A stretch of DNA of 64,000 bases, taken from Planctomycetota bacterium. Lineage in GTDB: Bacteria > Planctomycetota > Phycisphaerae > Phycisphaerales > Zrk34. The stretch lies in contig WGMD01000002.1 in the NCBI GenBank assembly GCA_016125255.1, positions 62,001 to 126,000 of the forward strand. The letters run 5' to 3'. Shown here piece after piece: positions 44,161 to 53,296 of this stretch (within the stretch, counting starts at the first letter, position 1; each line of letters begins with the position of its first letter). The notes under the pieces are model-generated. The model was not told the DNA's origin. It did no database searches and was given only the letters and a program-made list of their open reading frames with translations. A program made the position numbers and the translations under genes.

Positions 44161-45495
44161 ATGGCACGTGAACGCAACAACCTCAAGGCCGGCCTGTTCG
44201 TCCTCGCCGGCATCGTCCTGGCCTTCGCCGCCATCGTCATCCTCGCCGACTTCGGCACGCTCTTCCGCCCCACGCAGAAGATTCAGACGCGCTTCGCCCT
44301 CTCCGACGGCCTCAAGGGCCTCAAGACCGGCGCCGCCGTCACCATCGGCGGTGTCCCGGAAGGGTCCGTCACGCATATCCACGATGAACTGAACGCCGAC
44401 GGCGTGGCGGTCGGGAAGATCGTCGAGTTCACCATCCCCGCCGACTACAAAATCTTCGAAAACGCCCATCTCGAGCTCGACGTCCCCACCATCGGGTCCA
44501 ACACCAAACTCAACATCCGCTCCTTCGGCGGACCCCTGCCCACCGGCAAGCCCAACGGGACCGGCTGGCAGTACGAAGACGGCGTCGATCCGCCGATCCC
44601 CGGCGGGCTGGCCGTCAGCGAGATGGTCAAGAACTTCGTCAAGGAAATGGGCATCGAGGACGAGCAGCGCCGCCGCATTCAGAACATCATCAAGAACGTC
44701 GACCAGCTTGTCGCCGCCGTCGGCTCCGACCCCAAGCCCGTCACCGAGACGATCACCAACGTTCGCGACATCACCGCGCATCTCAAGAAGACCGTCCCCG
44801 AGCTGACCGACAAGGCCAAGGCCATGTTCACCAAAGGCGAGGAAGCGTTGACGACCGCCAAGACCGTCCTCGATGACAACCGGCCCAAGATCAACAGCGT
44901 CATGACCAACACCGACAAGCTGATGTCCGAGCTGCGCGGCACCATCGAAGAGAATCGCCCCGCCATCAAGACCACCCTCGCCAACGCGCAGGACATCTCC
45001 GACCGCGTCCGCAAGGAGACGATCACGAAGGTGCACACGCTGCTGGACAAGGCCAACGCCTTCGCCGACGACATCAAGAAATCAACCGAGCAGCTCAAGG
45101 GTTTCGCCGTGACGCAGCGCCCGTCGCTGGAGCGCACGGTGGCGAACATGCGCATCACCAGCGACCAGCTCAAGCTCGCCGCCATCGAAGTGCGCCGCTC
45201 GCCGTGGCGTCTGCTCTATAAACCCACGGAAAAAGAGCTCGAAACGGACAACATGTACGACGCCGCGCGCAGCTTCGCGCTCGCCGCCGCGTCGCTCAAT
45301 GAGACGGCCGATGCATTGACCGCGCTCGTCAAGGAGAGCAACGGCGCGCTCGCGCCCAACGATGAAAACCTCACGCACATCCTTGACAACCTGCGCGCGA
45401 CGTTCGAAAAATACTCCAAGGCCGAGAAGCTCTTCTGGGATGCGGTCGACGGCAAGCCCGCGCCGCCGCCCGACGACAAACCCGCTTCTCAGTGA
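44161..45495 (+). CDS. MlaD/MCE-domain protein
   Basis: 444 residues. One N-terminal membrane anchor (LKAGLFVLAGIVLAFAAIVIL) is followed by an MCE domain (IQTRFALSDGLKGLKTGAAVTIGGVPEGSVTHI, GSNTKLNIRSFG). Residues about 160-420 are long amphipathic helices (TETITNVRDITAHLKK, SDRVRKETITKVHTLLDKA), as in the helical tails of longer MCE proteins that form tunnels. It is periplasmic and anchored in the inner membrane. With the ATPase it would move phospholipids between membranes. A strong terminator follows the gene. Confidence 0.87.
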   Translation: MARERNNLKAGLFVLAGIVLAFAAIVILADFGTLFRPTQKIQTRFALSDGLKGLKTGAAVTIGGVPEGSVTHIHDELNADGVAVGKIVEFTIPADYKIFENAHLELDVPTIGSNTKLNIRSFGGPLPTGKPNGTGWQYEDGVDPPIPGGLAVSEMVKNFVKEMGIEDEQRRRIQNIIKNVDQLVAAVGSDPKPVTETITNVRDITAHLKKTVPELTDKAKAMFTKGEEALTTAKTVLDDNRPKINSVMTNTDKLMSELRGTIEENRPAIKTTLANAQDISDRVRKETITKVHTLLDKANAFADDIKKSTEQLKGFAVTQRPSLERTVANMRITSDQLKLAAIEVRRSPWRLLYKPTEKELETDNMYDAARSFALAAASLNETADALTALVKESNGALAPNDENLTHILDNLRATFEKYSKAEKLFWDAVDGKPAPPPDDKPASQ

Positions 45496-45542
45496 TATGA
45501 TGCTCGCAACGTCGGGGCGCACAAGCTGCAACCCCGACCCGA

Positions 45543-45582
45543 GGCCCCAGGAAAAACGCGCCACGTTTCCCTGGGGCTTTTT
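45543..45582 (+). terminator. Intrinsic terminator of the MCE operon
   Basis: GCCCCAGG pairs with CCTGGGGC-type sequence around an inner AAA/TTT and CG/CG extension, followed by TTTTTCTTT. Located 48 bp after the MCE gene stop. Confidence 0.85.
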
Positions 45583-45603
45583 CTTTGTTCGCAGCGCGCC
45601 CGA

Positions 45604-45629
45604 GGCGGGGAGACTTAAGTCTCCCCGCC
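45604..45629. terminator. 26-bp palindrome, convergent-gene repeat copy 3
   Basis: Arms GGCGGGGAGACT and complement with TA at the centre, so this copy is a perfect palindrome (28 bp with the outer A/T). It ends 8 bp before the ThuA-like gene end and lies just past the MCE operon terminator. Confidence 0.6.
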
Positions 45630-45636
45630 TTCTTGC

Positions 45637-46410
45637 TCACTTATCCGGAATCTCGCGGCCGGCGGCCCAGTAGATGCCGTTGCGCAGGAGCACATCGAAC
45701 GATTCGTTGGCGAAGTCGTCCACGTGGCCGAGCGAGGTGTAGAACACGCGGCCGCCGTCGGCACGCCTGTTCGTCCACGCGACGGGCTCGGGATCGTGAT
45801 CGGGGATCGTGCCCATTAGTAGCGGCGTGGCCGTCGCAACCAATGGGTGGGATTTGTACATGGACCAGCCGGCGGTGAACGGGAGTTTCACGCCGCGCAG
45901 GAGCGGATTGTCATCAGCGCCGGCGGCGGCGCGGATCACCGGGTGCTCGGCGTTGGCGTAGTGATTGTCGTAGTGGCATCCGAGCACGTCGGCGTCAAAC
46001 GTGGGCCAGACGGCGTGACCGGCGGGCGGGTCGCCCTTGCGCAGGGCGAAGGCGTGCGAAGCGGTGCGGATGCCCACCACCGGCTTGCCCGCCGCGACAA
46101 ATCGCTTCAACGCCGCCATCTGCTCGAGCGTCGGCGTGCGGCGACGCACGCTGATGAGCACCATGTCCATGTCGTCGAGCTTCTCCATCCCCGACAGATC
46201 GTTCTCATCCTCGGCGGCGCTCTTGACCCAAGTCATGTCAAAGTCTTTGCTCAGCCGGTCGGCGGCGAACTTCGGTAGCGACTCGGCCGTGTTGTATTCC
46301 GGCTCCGACACGATGATCATCAACTTCACCTTCGCCGCATCCGCCGCATGTGCCGACACGATGCAGCACAGCGACACAAGCCCCGCCAGCAGTGTGCGGC
46401 GCGTCATCAT
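45637..46410 (-). CDS. Secreted ThuA-like domain protein
   Basis: 257 residues. [24 protein letters not shown] is a signal peptide of twin-basic type. [63 protein letters not shown] and [23 protein letters not shown] fit the trehalose-utilisation (ThuA)/glutamine-amidotransferase-like fold common in planctomycetes. The start ATG overlaps the recQ stop (ATGATGA) and is preceded by GAGGAG, so it is coupled to recQ. Function unknown; possibly acts on carbohydrates outside the cytoplasm. Confidence 0.85.
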   Translation of the reverse strand: MMTRRTLLAGLVSLCCIVSAHAADAAKVKLMIIVSEPEYNTAESLPKFAADRLSKDFDMTWVKSAAEDENDLSGMEKLDDMDMVLISVRRRTPTLEQMAALKRFVAAGKPVVGIRTASHAFALRKGDPPAGHAVWPTFDADVLGCHYDNHYANAEHPVIRAAAGADDNPLLRGVKLPFTAGWSMYKSHPLVATATPLLMGTIPDHDPEPVAWTNRRADGGRVFYTSLGHVDDFANESFDVLLRNGIYWAAGREIPDK

Positions 46411-48236
46411 GATTGCGGCTCCTCGTGGGCGTGCATGGTGATGACCTCCAGAAAGGCCTGCCCGTACTGGGCGAGTTTGCGCTGGCCGACGCCGCTGATG
46501 TTGACCATCTCGTCCATGCGGGCGGGGCGTGCGTGGGCCATTTCGATGAGCGTACGGTCGCCGAAAACGATATACGGCGGCACGCCCTGCGCCTTGGCCA
46601 GTTGCAGCCGCTTGGCGCGGAGCGCATCGAAAAGGCGCGACGACGCGGCGTCCTTGAGTTCGACACGCGCCGCGCCCGATCGACCGGCACGTTGTCTTTC
46701 CCGTTTCCGGGGGCGGTCGTCCTTGCGAAGCTGCACGGCCTGTTCGCCCTTGAGCACGGGGCGGGCTTTTTCCGTGAGCCGCAGCGAACCGTGCGCCGGA
46801 TCGACGCGCAGCAGGCCCATCGCCACAAGCTGGCGATACACGCTCATCCACTGCGCCCGCGTCAGCTCCTTGCCGATGCCGAACGTGCTGATGCTTTCGT
46901 GGCCGTTGCGTCCGATGCGTTCCTGGTCCGCGCCGATGAGCACGTCGGCGAGGTATCCCGCGCCGAACACCTGATCCGTGCGGTACGCGCACGACAGGGC
47001 CTTCTGCGCCGCGACGGTTCCGTCCCATGTTTCAACAGGCGTCAGGCACGTATCGCAGTTGCCGCAGGGCTCGTCCATCGCGTCGCCGAAGTATTTGAGC
47101 AGCGTGATCCGCCGGCAGGTCGTCGTCTCGCAGTAGCCCAATAGCGCGGTGAGCTTCTGATGTTCGACGCGCTTCTGCTGCTCGGAGGCCTCGGACTGAT
47201 CGATGAACCCGCGCACGGTCGTCGCATCCGAAAGCCCGTAGGCCATCCACGCATGCGACGCCAGCCCGTCGCGCCCCGCTCGACCCGTCTCCTGGTAATA
47301 CGCTTCGAGACTCTTGGGCAAATCCAGATGCGCCACGAACCGCACATTCGGCTTGTCGATGCCCATCCCGAACGCGATCGTCGCCACGACGATCAATCCC
47401 TCTTCACGCAGAAACCGATCCTGATTCCGCTGGCGCGTGACCGCATCGAGCCCGGCGTGATACGGCAGAGCCGCGTGACCATGTTCGACGAGAAACGCCG
47501 CCGTATCCTCCACCTTCCGCCGCGACATGCAGTAGACGATCCCCGCATCGCCGGCATGCTCGGCTTCGATGAACTCGAGCACCTGCTGTTTGGCGTTCTT
47601 CTTGAGCGTGACCCGGTATTGAATGTTCGGCCGATCGAATCCGCTGATGAACCGCTCGGCCTCCTCAAGCTGAAGCCGCTCGATGATGTCGCGACGCGTC
47701 GGTTCGTCGGCCGTCGCTGTCAAGGCCAGGCGCGGCACCTGCGGAAACTTCTCATGCAATACCGTGAGCTGCCGGTACTCTGGGCGAAAGTCGTGACCCC
47801 ACTGCGAAACGCAGTGCGCTTCATCAATGGCGAACAGCGCCAGCTTCGTCTGCGCCAGCCGCTGAAGAAACCGCGGCGTGACGAGCCGTTCCGGCGCGAC
47901 GTACACGAGGTCGTATTCGCCGGCGATCATCTCCTGCTCGATCTGCTCAGCGGCGTAGGCGGGCAACGAGGAATTGATGAACGTCGCGCGGACGCCCAGC
48001 TCGCGCATCGCCGTGACCTGATCCTGCATCAGGGCGATGAGCGGCGAGACGATGATGCCGGTGCCGTCGCGGAGGATGGCGGGGATCTGGTAGCAGAGAC
48101 TTTTGCCCCCGCCGGTCGGCATGAGCACCAGGGCGTCCCCGCCGGCGACGACATGGTCGATAATCGCCCGCTGCGGTCCGCGGAAAGAGTCGTATCCGTA
48201 GATGGATTTGAGGATGTTGAGGGCGGGATCATCCAT
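46407..48236 (-). CDS. recQ: ATP-dependent DNA helicase RecQ
   Basis: 609 residues. [20 protein letters not shown] is Walker A (about residues 38-46), [20 protein letters not shown] the DEAH box with the aromatic-rich loop, and [11 protein letters not shown] and [36 protein letters not shown] the second helicase lobe. A Cys cluster ([24 protein letters not shown] region) binds zinc, followed by a winged helix and a C-terminal HRDC domain. It unwinds DNA in recombination and repair. The gene overlaps the ThuA-like gene by 4 bp. Confidence 0.96.
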   Translation of the reverse strand: MDDPALNILKSIYGYDSFRGPQRAIIDHVVAGGDALVLMPTGGGKSLCYQIPAILRDGTGIIVSPLIALMQDQVTAMRELGVRATFINSSLPAYAAEQIEQEMIAGEYDLVYVAPERLVTPRFLQRLAQTKLALFAIDEAHCVSQWGHDFRPEYRQLTVLHEKFPQVPRLALTATADEPTRRDIIERLQLEEAERFISGFDRPNIQYRVTLKKNAKQQVLEFIEAEHAGDAGIVYCMSRRKVEDTAAFLVEHGHAALPYHAGLDAVTRQRNQDRFLREEGLIVVATIAFGMGIDKPNVRFVAHLDLPKSLEAYYQETGRAGRDGLASHAWMAYGLSDATTVRGFIDQSEASEQQKRVEHQKLTALLGYCETTTCRRITLLKYFGDAMDEPCGNCDTCLTPVETWDGTVAAQKALSCAYRTDQVFGAGYLADVLIGADQERIGRNGHESISTFGIGKELTRAQWMSVYRQLVAMGLLRVDPAHGSLRLTEKARPVLKGEQAVQLRKDDRPRKRERQRAGRSGAARVELKDAASSRLFDALRAKRLQLAKAQGVPPYIVFGDRTLIEMAHARPARMDEMVNISGVGQRKLAQYGQAFLEVITMHAHEEPQS

Positions 48237-48247
48237 GACGCAGCTAC

Positions 48248-48253
48248 ACTATA
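48248..48253 (-). promoter_or_regulatory. recQ: Possible -10 box of recQ
   Basis: Minus-strand TATAGT lies 11 bp before ATG 48236, which would give a nearly leaderless mRNA. The -35 position falls inside the G-rich repeat and matches poorly. Confidence 0.28.
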
Positions 48254-48262
48254 CTCTAACTT

Positions 48263-48300
48263 CCCCCTCCCTCGAAGGGAGGGGGCAGAGGAGGGATTCG
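48263..48300 (+). repeat. G-rich REP-like unit, left copy
   Basis: Perfect 10-bp arms CCCCCTCCCT/AGGGAGGGGG around CGA (48263-48285), followed by CAGAGGAGGGATTCG. A related unit in inverted orientation lies at 48344-48380. Confidence 0.75.
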
Positions 48301-48343
48301 ACGTAGCGAATGTCGCTCGATGCGCGAGCGCGTCGCCGGCGAA

Positions 48344-48380
48344 TGAATCCCCCTCCCAACCTTCCCCTTCGAGGGGGAGG
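48344..48380 (-). repeat. G-rich REP-like unit, right copy (inverted)
   Basis: Read on the minus strand it matches the left unit: CCTCCCCC-TCGAA-GGGGAAGG, then GGGAGGGGGATTCA. Its 8-bp stem is at 48360-48380. The GGAGG at its end serves as the ribosome-binding site of the dus gene. Confidence 0.72.
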
Positions 48381-48393
48381 AGTGAAATGCATC

Positions 48394-49467
48394 ATGCTCA
48401 AAATCGGCAATGTCCAACTCGCGACGAATCTGCTGCTGGCGCCGATCGCCGGGCATTGCGATTTACCGTTTCGACGGGTGGCGCGCGAGGCCGGGAGCGT
48501 CGGGCTGGCGTTCACCGATCTGCTCTGCCCGCACGGCATCCTCAAGCAGAATGAGCAGACGCAGTGGCTCGCCGCCACGGACCCGCTCGATCAGCCGCTG
48601 GGTATGCAGCTTTACGGGTCCGACCCGGACATGATGGCGGCGGCGGCACAGTGGTCGGCGGCCAACGGCGCGACGACGATCGACATCAACATGGGCTGCC
48701 CCGTCGACAAGGTCACCAAAACCTTCGCCGGTTCGATGATGCTCTGCACGCCCGATCACACCGTCGGCGTGGCGGAACGCCTCGTCAAAACGGTCAACCT
48801 GCCCGTCACCGCAAAACTCCGTCTCGGGTACGAACAGGGCGAGCTGACCGCACCGGAACTGGCGAAGCGGCTCATCGGCGTCGGCGTCGCGGCGATCACG
48901 ATCCACGGCCGCACGGCGGCTCAGCGCTTCAAGGGCAGCGCCTGCCTCGACGGCATCGCGCGCGTCGTCGAAGCGGTGCACACGGCCGGCGGCGGGCGCG
49001 TGCCGTGCATCGGCAACGGCGACATCCGCACGCCCTTCGACGTCCAGCGCATGCTTCGTCACACCGGTTGCGACGGGGTGATGATCGCGCGGGCGGCGCT
49101 GGGGGCGCCATGGATCTTCCGCGACACGCATGAACTCATCACGACCGGCGCCATCACGCACGAATTGACCCTGCGTCAGCGGCTCGAACTGGTGAAGATG
49201 CAGTTTCACCTGATGCGCGCGATGCGCGGCGATCGGCGGACCGTGTCGCGCATGCGCCAATGCATCAGCGGGTACGCCGTGCATTTGGGCCCGTGCAAAC
49301 CGCTCAAGGCGGCCATTCAGTCGATGAAACCCCAAGACGCAGGGCGATTCGACGAGATGGTCGACACGTTCATCGAAACTTCCGGCCAAGCGGCGGAATG
49401 CGTGCCGGTGTCATGGTCGCAGCGGGCGGATCAGCTTGCCGCCAGCGCGTTGTCGGTGGTTCACTGA
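48394..49467 (+). CDS. dus: tRNA-dihydrouridine synthase (DusB-like)
   Basis: 357 residues from ATG 48394; a GTG at 48382 is possible. LLAPIAGHCDLPFRRVAREAG is the FMN-binding N-terminus (usual PMAGVTD-type site), DINMGCPVDKVTKTFAGS has the active-site Cys, VTAKLRLGYEQG and ITIHGRTAAQRFKG are the conserved Lys and His-x-Arg-x-Ala motifs, and IGNGDIRTPFDVQRMLRHTGCDGVMIARAALGAPWIF binds phosphate of FMN. It reduces uridine in tRNA to dihydrouridine. It diverges from recQ across the paired repeat. Confidence 0.93.
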   Translation: MLKIGNVQLATNLLLAPIAGHCDLPFRRVAREAGSVGLAFTDLLCPHGILKQNEQTQWLAATDPLDQPLGMQLYGSDPDMMAAAAQWSAANGATTIDINMGCPVDKVTKTFAGSMMLCTPDHTVGVAERLVKTVNLPVTAKLRLGYEQGELTAPELAKRLIGVGVAAITIHGRTAAQRFKGSACLDGIARVVEAVHTAGGGRVPCIGNGDIRTPFDVQRMLRHTGCDGVMIARAALGAPWIFRDTHELITTGAITHELTLRQRLELVKMQFHLMRAMRGDRRTVSRMRQCISGYAVHLGPCKPLKAAIQSMKPQDAGRFDEMVDTFIETSGQAAECVPVSWSQRADQLAASALSVVH

Positions 49468-49489
49468 AGCAATAGCGGAGGTCACGTTC

Positions 49490-49915
49490 ATGAAGACATG
49501 GATTCTCATCGCGGCGATGATGCTCATCAGCGGGTGCTCGAGCTTCGAGCACGATTGGGAGATGGCGGGCAAGACCGCGCCGCCGGCGGATGCGATCACG
49601 GGGCGATGGAGCGGGACGTGGCAGTCGAAAGTGGACGACCACAGCGGAGCATTGCGGGCGATCGTGACGCGCATCGATGACACGCATTACCAGGCGAAGT
49701 TTCACGCCGTCTACGGCGGCATGATGACCTTCGAATACACCGCGACGCTCAACGCCAAACCCGCGACGGATCAGATTGATCTGGCGGGCGAAGAGGACCT
49801 GGGCTGGCTCGCCGGGGGCGTGTACAAGTACAACGGTCACGCCACGCCGACGGAGTTCTTCTCGCTGTATCGCTCGAAGTACGACGAGGGAACGTACACG
49901 ATGAAGCGGCCGTGA
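49490..49915 (+). CDS. Small lipoprotein of unknown function
   Basis: 141 residues; GGAGG 8 nt upstream of ATG 49490. MKTWILIAAMMLISGCSS is a lipoprotein signal with lipobox LISGC (Cys16). The mature part is beta-rich: ITGRWSGTWQSKVDDHSGALRAIVTRIDDTHYQAKFHAVYGGMMTFEYT, a pattern seen in small lipocalin-like or DUF-type outer-membrane lipoproteins. It follows dus by 22 bp. I do not recognise a family. Confidence 0.75.
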   Translation: MKTWILIAAMMLISGCSSFEHDWEMAGKTAPPADAITGRWSGTWQSKVDDHSGALRAIVTRIDDTHYQAKFHAVYGGMMTFEYTATLNAKPATDQIDLAGEEDLGWLAGGVYKYNGHATPTEFFSLYRSKYDEGTYTMKRP

Positions 49916-49935
49916 GCTTCGCGCCGCCGTCGTCT

Positions 49936-51498
49936 TCAGCCATTCGCGGATGCGCCGCAGCCCGGCCGCAGCCGTGCGAGCAGGTTTTCGTCGATTTTCG
50001 CCTTCACCGTTCGCCGGTCGATCTCGAGTTTCGCCGCCGCGCCTTCGTAGCTTCCGGTCTGCGCATAGACGATCGTGCAGTACCGGCGCAGCAATTCGTC
50101 AGCCGTCAACTCGCCGCTTAACATCGCCTCGGCGATCGCCGCGCGCGGATCGTCGCTTCTCATCGCGCGACCCGGCGGGTGATACGATTTGCGGATCACC
50201 ACGTTGCGCACGCACTGCTCGAGCTCGCGCACATTGCCCGGCCAGGCATAGCCCGGTCCGAGATGCTCGTCGATCCATCGTTCCACTTCGTCCGCCACTT
50301 CGCCCGACACGTCGCCGACGAGCCGGCCGGCGATGAACTCGACGAGCCGCCGCCGCTCGGTCGGGTCGGCGACGAGCCGCTCGCGCAGCGACGGCGTGAT
50401 GATGATGTCGCTGCACAGCCGGTAGTACAGATCCTCGCGGAACACGCCGCGGTTCATCTGCTCGCCCAGATGGCGGTTCGTGGCGGCGATGAGTTTGCCC
50501 TCGAAGCGTCGCTCGGCCGTGTCGCCGAGGCGATTGAACGTGCGCGACTGAATCACGCGCAGAAGCTTCACCTGAATCGTCGGGTCCAGTTCGCCGATTT
50601 CATCGAGAAAAACCGTCCCTAATGGCGGACAGACCTCCAGCCACCCGGCGCGATCGGCGACGGCGCCGGTGAACGCCCCGCGTGTGTGCCCGAACAGTTC
50701 CGACTCGATGAGCGTCGCCGACAAGGCCGACAGATTCAGCGGGTAGAACGTGCCGGCGAAGTCGGCGGTGAAGCTCTGCGAAAAGTCATCGAAGGGAATG
50801 TAGCGCGACAGGCCGACGGCTCGGGCGACGAGTTCCTTGCCGGTTCCGCTCGGGCCGGTCACGAGCGTGGTGTAGTCAGCCATGCGATCGAAAAGCACGC
50901 GGCGATAGCGGCGCATGTCATGCGTGAAGATCGACTGCCACACCGCCGCCCGCAATCGCACCATCGGCTCGGACGCGCCGATGAGGTAATTGAAAATATT
51001 GCCGAAGGCGCGGCGGACCTGAAAGAAACATGCGAACACGTGCGCGACCTGCCCCGGTTCGATCGTCAGCCCCTCGAAGTTCGTGTAGTCCATGACTTCG
51101 TCGGCGAACTGTTCGTACATGGCGATCTTGCGACGCGGGCCTTTCGCCGCCATGCCCTCGTCGATGAGCCGATCGAACGCCTCGCGATAGCGGTGATAAA
51201 GCACGAAGAGCACGAGGTCTTCATAAAGCCCGCGCTCGGCCTCGGTGATGTCCCCCGCCTTCGCCGCCTTCTTCTGCGCTTCAGTGAGCACGGACTGGCA
51301 GCGATTGAGAATGCTCACCACATTCGGATACGCCTCTGTCAAATCCGGCCGCAGGTTCCAGTCCGCCTTCTCCTCGACAAACCCCGCCCCCAGCGCCGCC
51401 CGCTCGAAAGCGATCCGCTCCGGCAAGAACGGATTGCAATACGCCAACTTCGACACCGCATCCGCGAACTTCCGATCCGCCGGGCTGAAGATCGACAT
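49936..51498 (-). CDS. Sigma-54-dependent transcriptional activator with a novel-looking helical N-terminus
   Basis: 520 residues from ATG 51498; GGAGG 6 nt upstream. Residues 1-200 are helical with no receiver Asp, PAS or GAF pattern that I can identify. The AAA+ core has Walker A GPSGTGKE (215-222), the sigma-54-contacting GAFTGA loop (274-279), Walker B GTVFLDEIGEL (294-304) and AWPGNVRELEQC. The C-terminus has a Fis-type helix-turn-helix (YEGAAAKLEIDRRTVKAKI). It should open sigma-54 promoters in response to an unknown signal. The neighbouring plus-strand operon has a candidate -24/-12 promoter, the probable target. Confidence 0.88.
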   Translation of the reverse strand: MSIFSPADRKFADAVSKLAYCNPFLPERIAFERAALGAGFVEEKADWNLRPDLTEAYPNVVSILNRCQSVLTEAQKKAAKAGDITEAERGLYEDLVLFVLYHRYREAFDRLIDEGMAAKGPRRKIAMYEQFADEVMDYTNFEGLTIEPGQVAHVFACFFQVRRAFGNIFNYLIGASEPMVRLRAAVWQSIFTHDMRRYRRVLFDRMADYTTLVTGPSGTGKELVARAVGLSRYIPFDDFSQSFTADFAGTFYPLNLSALSATLIESELFGHTRGAFTGAVADRAGWLEVCPPLGTVFLDEIGELDPTIQVKLLRVIQSRTFNRLGDTAERRFEGKLIAATNRHLGEQMNRGVFREDLYYRLCSDIIITPSLRERLVADPTERRRLVEFIAGRLVGDVSGEVADEVERWIDEHLGPGYAWPGNVRELEQCVRNVVIRKSYHPPGRAMRSDDPRAAIAEAMLSGELTADELLRRYCTIVYAQTGSYEGAAAKLEIDRRTVKAKIDENLLARLRPGCGASANG

Positions 51499-51520
51499 AG
51501 GCAACCTCCGATCATTGATT

Positions 51521-51535
51521 GTACACGTGATGTAC
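51521..51535. promoter_or_regulatory. Candidate upstream activator site
   Basis: GTACA-CGTGA-TGTAC, an inverted repeat in the divergent gap, about 100 bp upstream of the candidate -24 element. This is the normal distance for a sigma-54 activator binding site. Confidence 0.4.
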
Positions 51536-51632
51536 GCCACATGCACAAACAGGCCACCCACACATCGGTTCCCCCGCTTCGACGATCGCCACATCTATTT
51601 GTCCAATCGTAATTTATGGTTTTTGTCCCCAT

Positions 51633-51648
51633 CGGCATGTATCTCGCC
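51633..51648 (+). promoter_or_regulatory. Candidate sigma-54 (-24/-12) promoter
   Basis: CGGCATGTATCTCGCC: GG (51634-51635) and GC (51646-51647) are exactly 10 nt apart, with GGCA-G and T-GC matching the consensus. The predicted start near 51659 leaves a 23-nt leader that contains the AGGAG ribosome-binding site of the first membrane-protein gene. Confidence 0.5.
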
Positions 51649-51681
51649 ATAGGAAGAACGCCAACACACAGGAGCCGAACC

Positions 51682-52044
51682 ATGAACGCCGCCCCGATCA
51701 AACTGAACGACGAACTGAAGGACGCAGCGAACGCAGCGTTCGACCGGTCGTGTCGCCTCTTCTCCAACACGATGATGGTGCTGTGGGGGATTGGGCTGAT
51801 CGGGTTCGTCGGCTTGTACCACCTTACCAGTCTCAACTTCGGAATGTCCCTCGGCCTGTGCCTGCTCGATCTGGGCTTGATCGTCGTGCTCGGAGCCGCC
51901 GGCTTCCTCGCCGAAGTGGCGCGTCTCGTTGACTGCGCCCTGTACATCAAGTCTGCGCTGATCCGCATGACCGTGCATGCCGCCCCCGTCATCGCGGTGA
52001 TCAGCTACGTGATCTACGTGATGCAGAACTTTCCGCATTGTTGA
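51682..52044 (+). CDS. Small membrane protein, paralogue 1 of 3
   Basis: 120 residues from ATG 51682 (AGGAG 7 nt upstream). Three hydrophobic segments: TMMVLWGIGLIGFVGLYHL, MSLGLCLLDLGLIVVLGAAGFL and a C-terminal HAAPVIAVISYVIYVMQ. The last is similar in spacing to the C-termini of the next two proteins. No known domain. It begins an operon read away from the sigma-54 activator and is probably controlled by it. Confidence 0.78.
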   Translation: MNAAPIKLNDELKDAANAAFDRSCRLFSNTMMVLWGIGLIGFVGLYHLTSLNFGMSLGLCLLDLGLIVVLGAAGFLAEVARLVDCALYIKSALIRMTVHAAPVIAVISYVIYVMQNFPHC

Positions 52045-52084
52045 CGCCACGCAACATCAACCCTCCGCACACAGGAGCCCAATT

Positions 52085-52456
52085 ATGAACGCCGCCCTCG
52101 CCGACTCCAGCCATCCGACAAACCGAACCGGCGGTAACGACGCACACGATCCGCTGCGACGGACCTCGAACATCCTGATGGCGATCTGGGCGTCCGCATG
52201 TGTCGGCCTCGTCGCGCTGTGGGCGATCATCATGAACGTGCCCATGACTTCGCAGGACGCCCTCGTCATGGCGTTCGTGATCGGCTCCCTGACCGCAATC
52301 GGCTCAGCCCTCGCCGGCGTCGTCGTCGAAATCACACGCCTTGTCAAAACCGGTGACGCCGCGACGATCCTGCCGCGACTGTTCATGCACGTCGCCCCGA
52401 TCGTCGCCATCGTCTGTTTCGCGTTTTACGAAATCACTTGCGCGATGCACTTTTAA
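52085..52456 (+). CDS. Small membrane protein, paralogue 2 of 3
   Basis: 123 residues; AGGAG 7 nt upstream of ATG 52085. A hydrophilic N-terminus of 30 residues precedes segments ILMAIWASACVGLVALWAI, MAFVIGSLTAIGSALAGVVVEITRLV and FMHVAPIVAIVCFAFYEI. Arrangement and the final H-x-APxxAxx motif match paralogue 1, including the VVEITRLV/EVARLV segment after the second helix. The gap to the preceding gene is 40 bp. Function unknown. Confidence 0.78.
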   Translation: MNAALADSSHPTNRTGGNDAHDPLRRTSNILMAIWASACVGLVALWAIIMNVPMTSQDALVMAFVIGSLTAIGSALAGVVVEITRLVKTGDAATILPRLFMHVAPIVAIVCFAFYEITCAMHF

Positions 52457-52497
52457 CTCCCATTGTACCGATGCACCCCTATCAACAGAGCTGCTCC

Positions 52498-52893
52498 ATG
52501 TCACTCCCACTGCCTGAATCAGACAGATCATCGTCTTGGCAGCGATTCTTCATCGAGCCCGGCGGCGGGCGGTATCCGAGGGCGTCGCGGTGGTTGAATC
52601 GCGCGTCGCTGGGTTTCGGGGCGCTGTGGATACTCACGAGTGTGGGAGCAGCGGGCTTTTGGATATTCATCCCCGCACCTTCCGGGTGTGCCGGACTCGG
52701 CTATATCGTGACGCTGGCCTTCATGCTGCTGGCGATGGCTGCCGCCGGATGTCTGGGCATCATTCTCGAATCTGCGCGCATCTGGCCGTGTCGAACGAGC
52801 CAGAAGCAGCCGCTGATGCACATGGCCGTCCATAGCACGCCGGTTTTATTCGTGGTGGTCCTCTACCTCATCGCCATCCTTGCGCAAATGTGA
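52498..52893 (+). CDS. Small membrane protein, paralogue 3 of 3
   Basis: 131 residues from ATG 52498 (weak ribosome-binding site; ATG 52471 is possible). Segments GFGALWILTSVGAAGFWIFI, YIVTLAFMLLAMAAAGCLGIILESARIW and MAVHSTPVLFVVVLYLIAILAQM repeat the layout of the two preceding proteins: a second helix followed by an acidic-x-AR segment, then H-x(1-2)-P-V in the third. The three probably arose by tandem duplication. Confidence 0.72.
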   Translation: MSLPLPESDRSSSWQRFFIEPGGGRYPRASRWLNRASLGFGALWILTSVGAAGFWIFIPAPSGCAGLGYIVTLAFMLLAMAAAGCLGIILESARIWPCRTSQKQPLMHMAVHSTPVLFVVVLYLIAILAQM

Positions 52894-52897
52894 TCGC

Positions 52898-53296
52898 ATG
52901 CTCATGCACGATGCACCAACCTGGAACCTTCTCGCCGCGTGGGTCGGCACGGCGATGGGCATGAGCACCGGGGCGATGGTCGGGTTGCGGTTTGCGCGGG
53001 AGGAGTTCGCGGGGGGATACGCCTCGTGGCCCCGGCGGCTCATGCGGCTCGGGCACATCAGCTTCTTCGGACTGGCGATCGTCAATTTCATGTTCTACCA
53101 AACGACGCGAGCCCTTCCGGGCGATCGCCTTTGGGTTCCTTCCCTATTGCTCATCGCCGGCGCGGTCACGATGCCGGCGATGTGCTATCTGAGCGCATGG
53201 CGGAAGCCGTGGCGTCACCTCTTTTTCATCCCCGTCGTGTGTCTGATCGGCGGCGTCTGGCTGACGATCGTATCCCTTCTCGGAGCACTGAAATGA
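52898..53296 (+). CDS. Membrane protein of unknown function
   Basis: 132 residues from ATG 52898 (ATG 52904 also possible), 4 bp after the preceding stop. Four hydrophobic segments: LLAAWVGTAMGMSTGAMVGL, LGHISFFGLAIVNFMFYQ, WVPSLLLIAGAVTMPAMCYLSA and LFFIPVVCLIGGVWLTIVSLL. It is not obviously related to the three small proteins before it. His and Tyr within helices (GHISFFG, FMFYQTT) recall haem- or quinone-site membrane proteins, but I cannot assign a family. Its stop overlaps the radical SAM start (ATGA). Confidence 0.7.
   Translation: MLMHDAPTWNLLAAWVGTAMGMSTGAMVGLRFAREEFAGGYASWPRRLMRLGHISFFGLAIVNFMFYQTTRALPGDRLWVPSLLLIAGAVTMPAMCYLSAWRKPWRHLFFIPVVCLIGGVWLTIVSLLGALK

Noticed and set aside
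45637-47028. A 463-residue extended ThuA-like protein
   Set aside because: The first 206 codons overlap recQ in another frame. A signal peptide and GAGGAG ribosome-binding site mark the true start at 46410.
51499-51595. A sigma-54 promoter for the activator gene itself (minus strand)
   Set aside because: The best GG...GC pair there (within TGGCCTGTTTGTGCA) has 9 rather than 10 intervening bases, so spacing does not fit.
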